A stretch of DNA of 5,251 nucleotides. Origin: Anaerolineae bacterium (lineage in GTDB: Bacteria; Chloroflexota; Anaerolineae; 4572-78). Each line of letters starts with the position of its first letter. Position 1 is the first letter of the stretch. The notes under the pieces were generated by a model. The model saw nothing but the letters and a program-made list of their open reading frames with translations. It ran no database searches and had not been told where the DNA came from. Below, piece by piece: positions 4,678 to 5,251 of the stretch. The position numbers and the translations under genes are program-made. The stretch lies in contig JALVZI010000031.1 of the NCBI GenBank assembly GCA_027022125.1, positions 1 through 5,251 on the forward strand, given 5' to 3'.

Positions 4678-5251
4678 TCAATCCCCAACCTGAACCGGCA
4701 CAATCTGCACACCGATATTCTCGAACCCGTCACCCAGCGGATGGTACACCACAATTTGCAGCGAATCGGGTCGGAGACCGGCAGGCAGGTCGAAAACATA
4801 TGCGTCCGGTACAATTTCACCGAGCTGCCATCGCCCGGTGGGATACGTGTTCCATACAGGTTGGTGGTCTTGGATGAACTCACCCCGTTCACCCGTGAGC
4901 AATTGTCCATTATACCACAATCGCACCGAAATTGTGTAATCGGTGGACATCACTTTTTCCGCCGACCAGAACAGCATTACCAGCGAACCGCCGCGCGACA
5001 CCCGCACCCCGCGCAGTGCCATTTCCCCGCCGAAATCGGCATCGGTGGGTGTGACTCCGGCGGGCAAAGTGGTCAGCGGTTGGGGCGAAAGTCGAATCAG
5101 TGTGCCGCCGACGGCTTGCGGGTGTGCCGCCGGGTCTATCAATTGCGGAAAGGCTATCGCCGCGTTGCGGGTGATATATTCGGCGGGCGTACCCGGTTTT
5201 TTCAGCACGATGGGCGGCTCGGCACGCCAGATGATGGTCAGATATTGCAGC
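4678..5251 (-). CDS. C-terminal part of a larger protein, probably tail of a membrane glycosyltransferase (family-39-like)
   Basis: The reading frame is open from the right edge to a TGA at 4678-4680, giving 190 visible residues; the N-terminal part is outside the window. A GTG at 5206-5208 could be read as a start, but the frame continues upstream with plausible protein (LQYLTIIWRAEPPI), so I treat this as partial. The visible part has no membrane helix. It looks like a beta-sandwich-type tail: DYTISVRLWYNGQ at about 122-134, then YPTGRWQLGEIVPDAYVFDLP at about 155-175, then a closing strand-rich stretch. I recall this pattern (PT..W..GEIV.D.Y...LP) at the C-termini of Chloroflexi PMT/ArnT-like family-39 glycosyltransferases and related large membrane proteins. 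With the membrane domain unseen, the assignment is tentative. It is separated from the ABC operon by 194 bp of repeats and is probably a different transcription unit. Confidence 0.7.
   Translation of the reverse strand, partial: LQYLTIIWRAEPPIVLKKPGTPAEYITRNAAIAFPQLIDPAAHPQAVGGTLIRLSPQPLTTLPAGVTPTDADFGGEMALRGVRVSRGGSLVMLFWSAEKVMSTDYTISVRLWYNGQLLTGERGEFIQDHQPVWNTYPTGRWQLGEIVPDAYVFDLPAGLRPDSLQIVVYHPLGDGFENIGVQIVPVQVGD

Noticed and set aside
1..5251. An undescribed multi-gene system (defence, secretion or biosynthesis)
   Set aside because: The recognisable genes are an ordinary heterodimeric ABC exporter pair, a transposase fragment, a small membrane protein on the opposite strand and a partial protein. 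Orientation and intergenic repeats separate them into different units, and nothing links them functionally.

Overview
The window looks like part of a bacterial genome of moderately high GC. Protein style and intergenic repeat types suggest Chloroflexota (Anaerolineae-like), but this is inference from recollected resemblance; there is no rRNA or marker gene to confirm it. The core is a two-gene minus-strand operon for a heterodimeric type IV ABC exporter of the TM287/288, BmrCD and LmrCD kind.

Layout: (a) 1 to about 300 is the edge of an insertion sequence, with the first 77 codons of a transposase on the minus strand and an inverted repeat around its leader. (b) 370-699 (+) encodes a 109-residue four-helix membrane protein of unknown function with a strong ribosome binding site. 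(c) 700-810 is a short convergent junction holding two 28-bp palindromes of the form GTAGGGGC...GCCCCTAC; the second overlaps the stop codon of the next gene. (d) 807-2654 (-) and 2729-4483 (-) are the two ABC half-transporters, with 74 bp of imperfect repeat between them. (e) 4484-4677 contains a good candidate promoter for the ABC operon, a 14-bp-period direct repeat, and two abutting composite hairpins in opposite orientation. (f) 4678 to the right edge (-) is the C-terminal part of a larger protein that resembles the soluble tail of Chloroflexi family-39-type membrane glycosyltransferases.

How the genes work together: the upstream ABC subunit has Asp in place of the catalytic Walker B Glu but a canonical LSGGQ. 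The downstream subunit has the canonical Glu but an LSMGQ signature. Paired, they give one competent and one degenerate ATP site, so they should form an obligate heterodimer. The substrate cannot be told from sequence. Nothing else in the window is functionally tied to the exporter.

I found no CRISPR array, RNA gene, defence system or clearly new multi-gene system. The least ordinary material is intergenic: the palindrome overlapping a stop codon, the paired inverted composite hairpins, and the hairpin that could occlude the transposase start.
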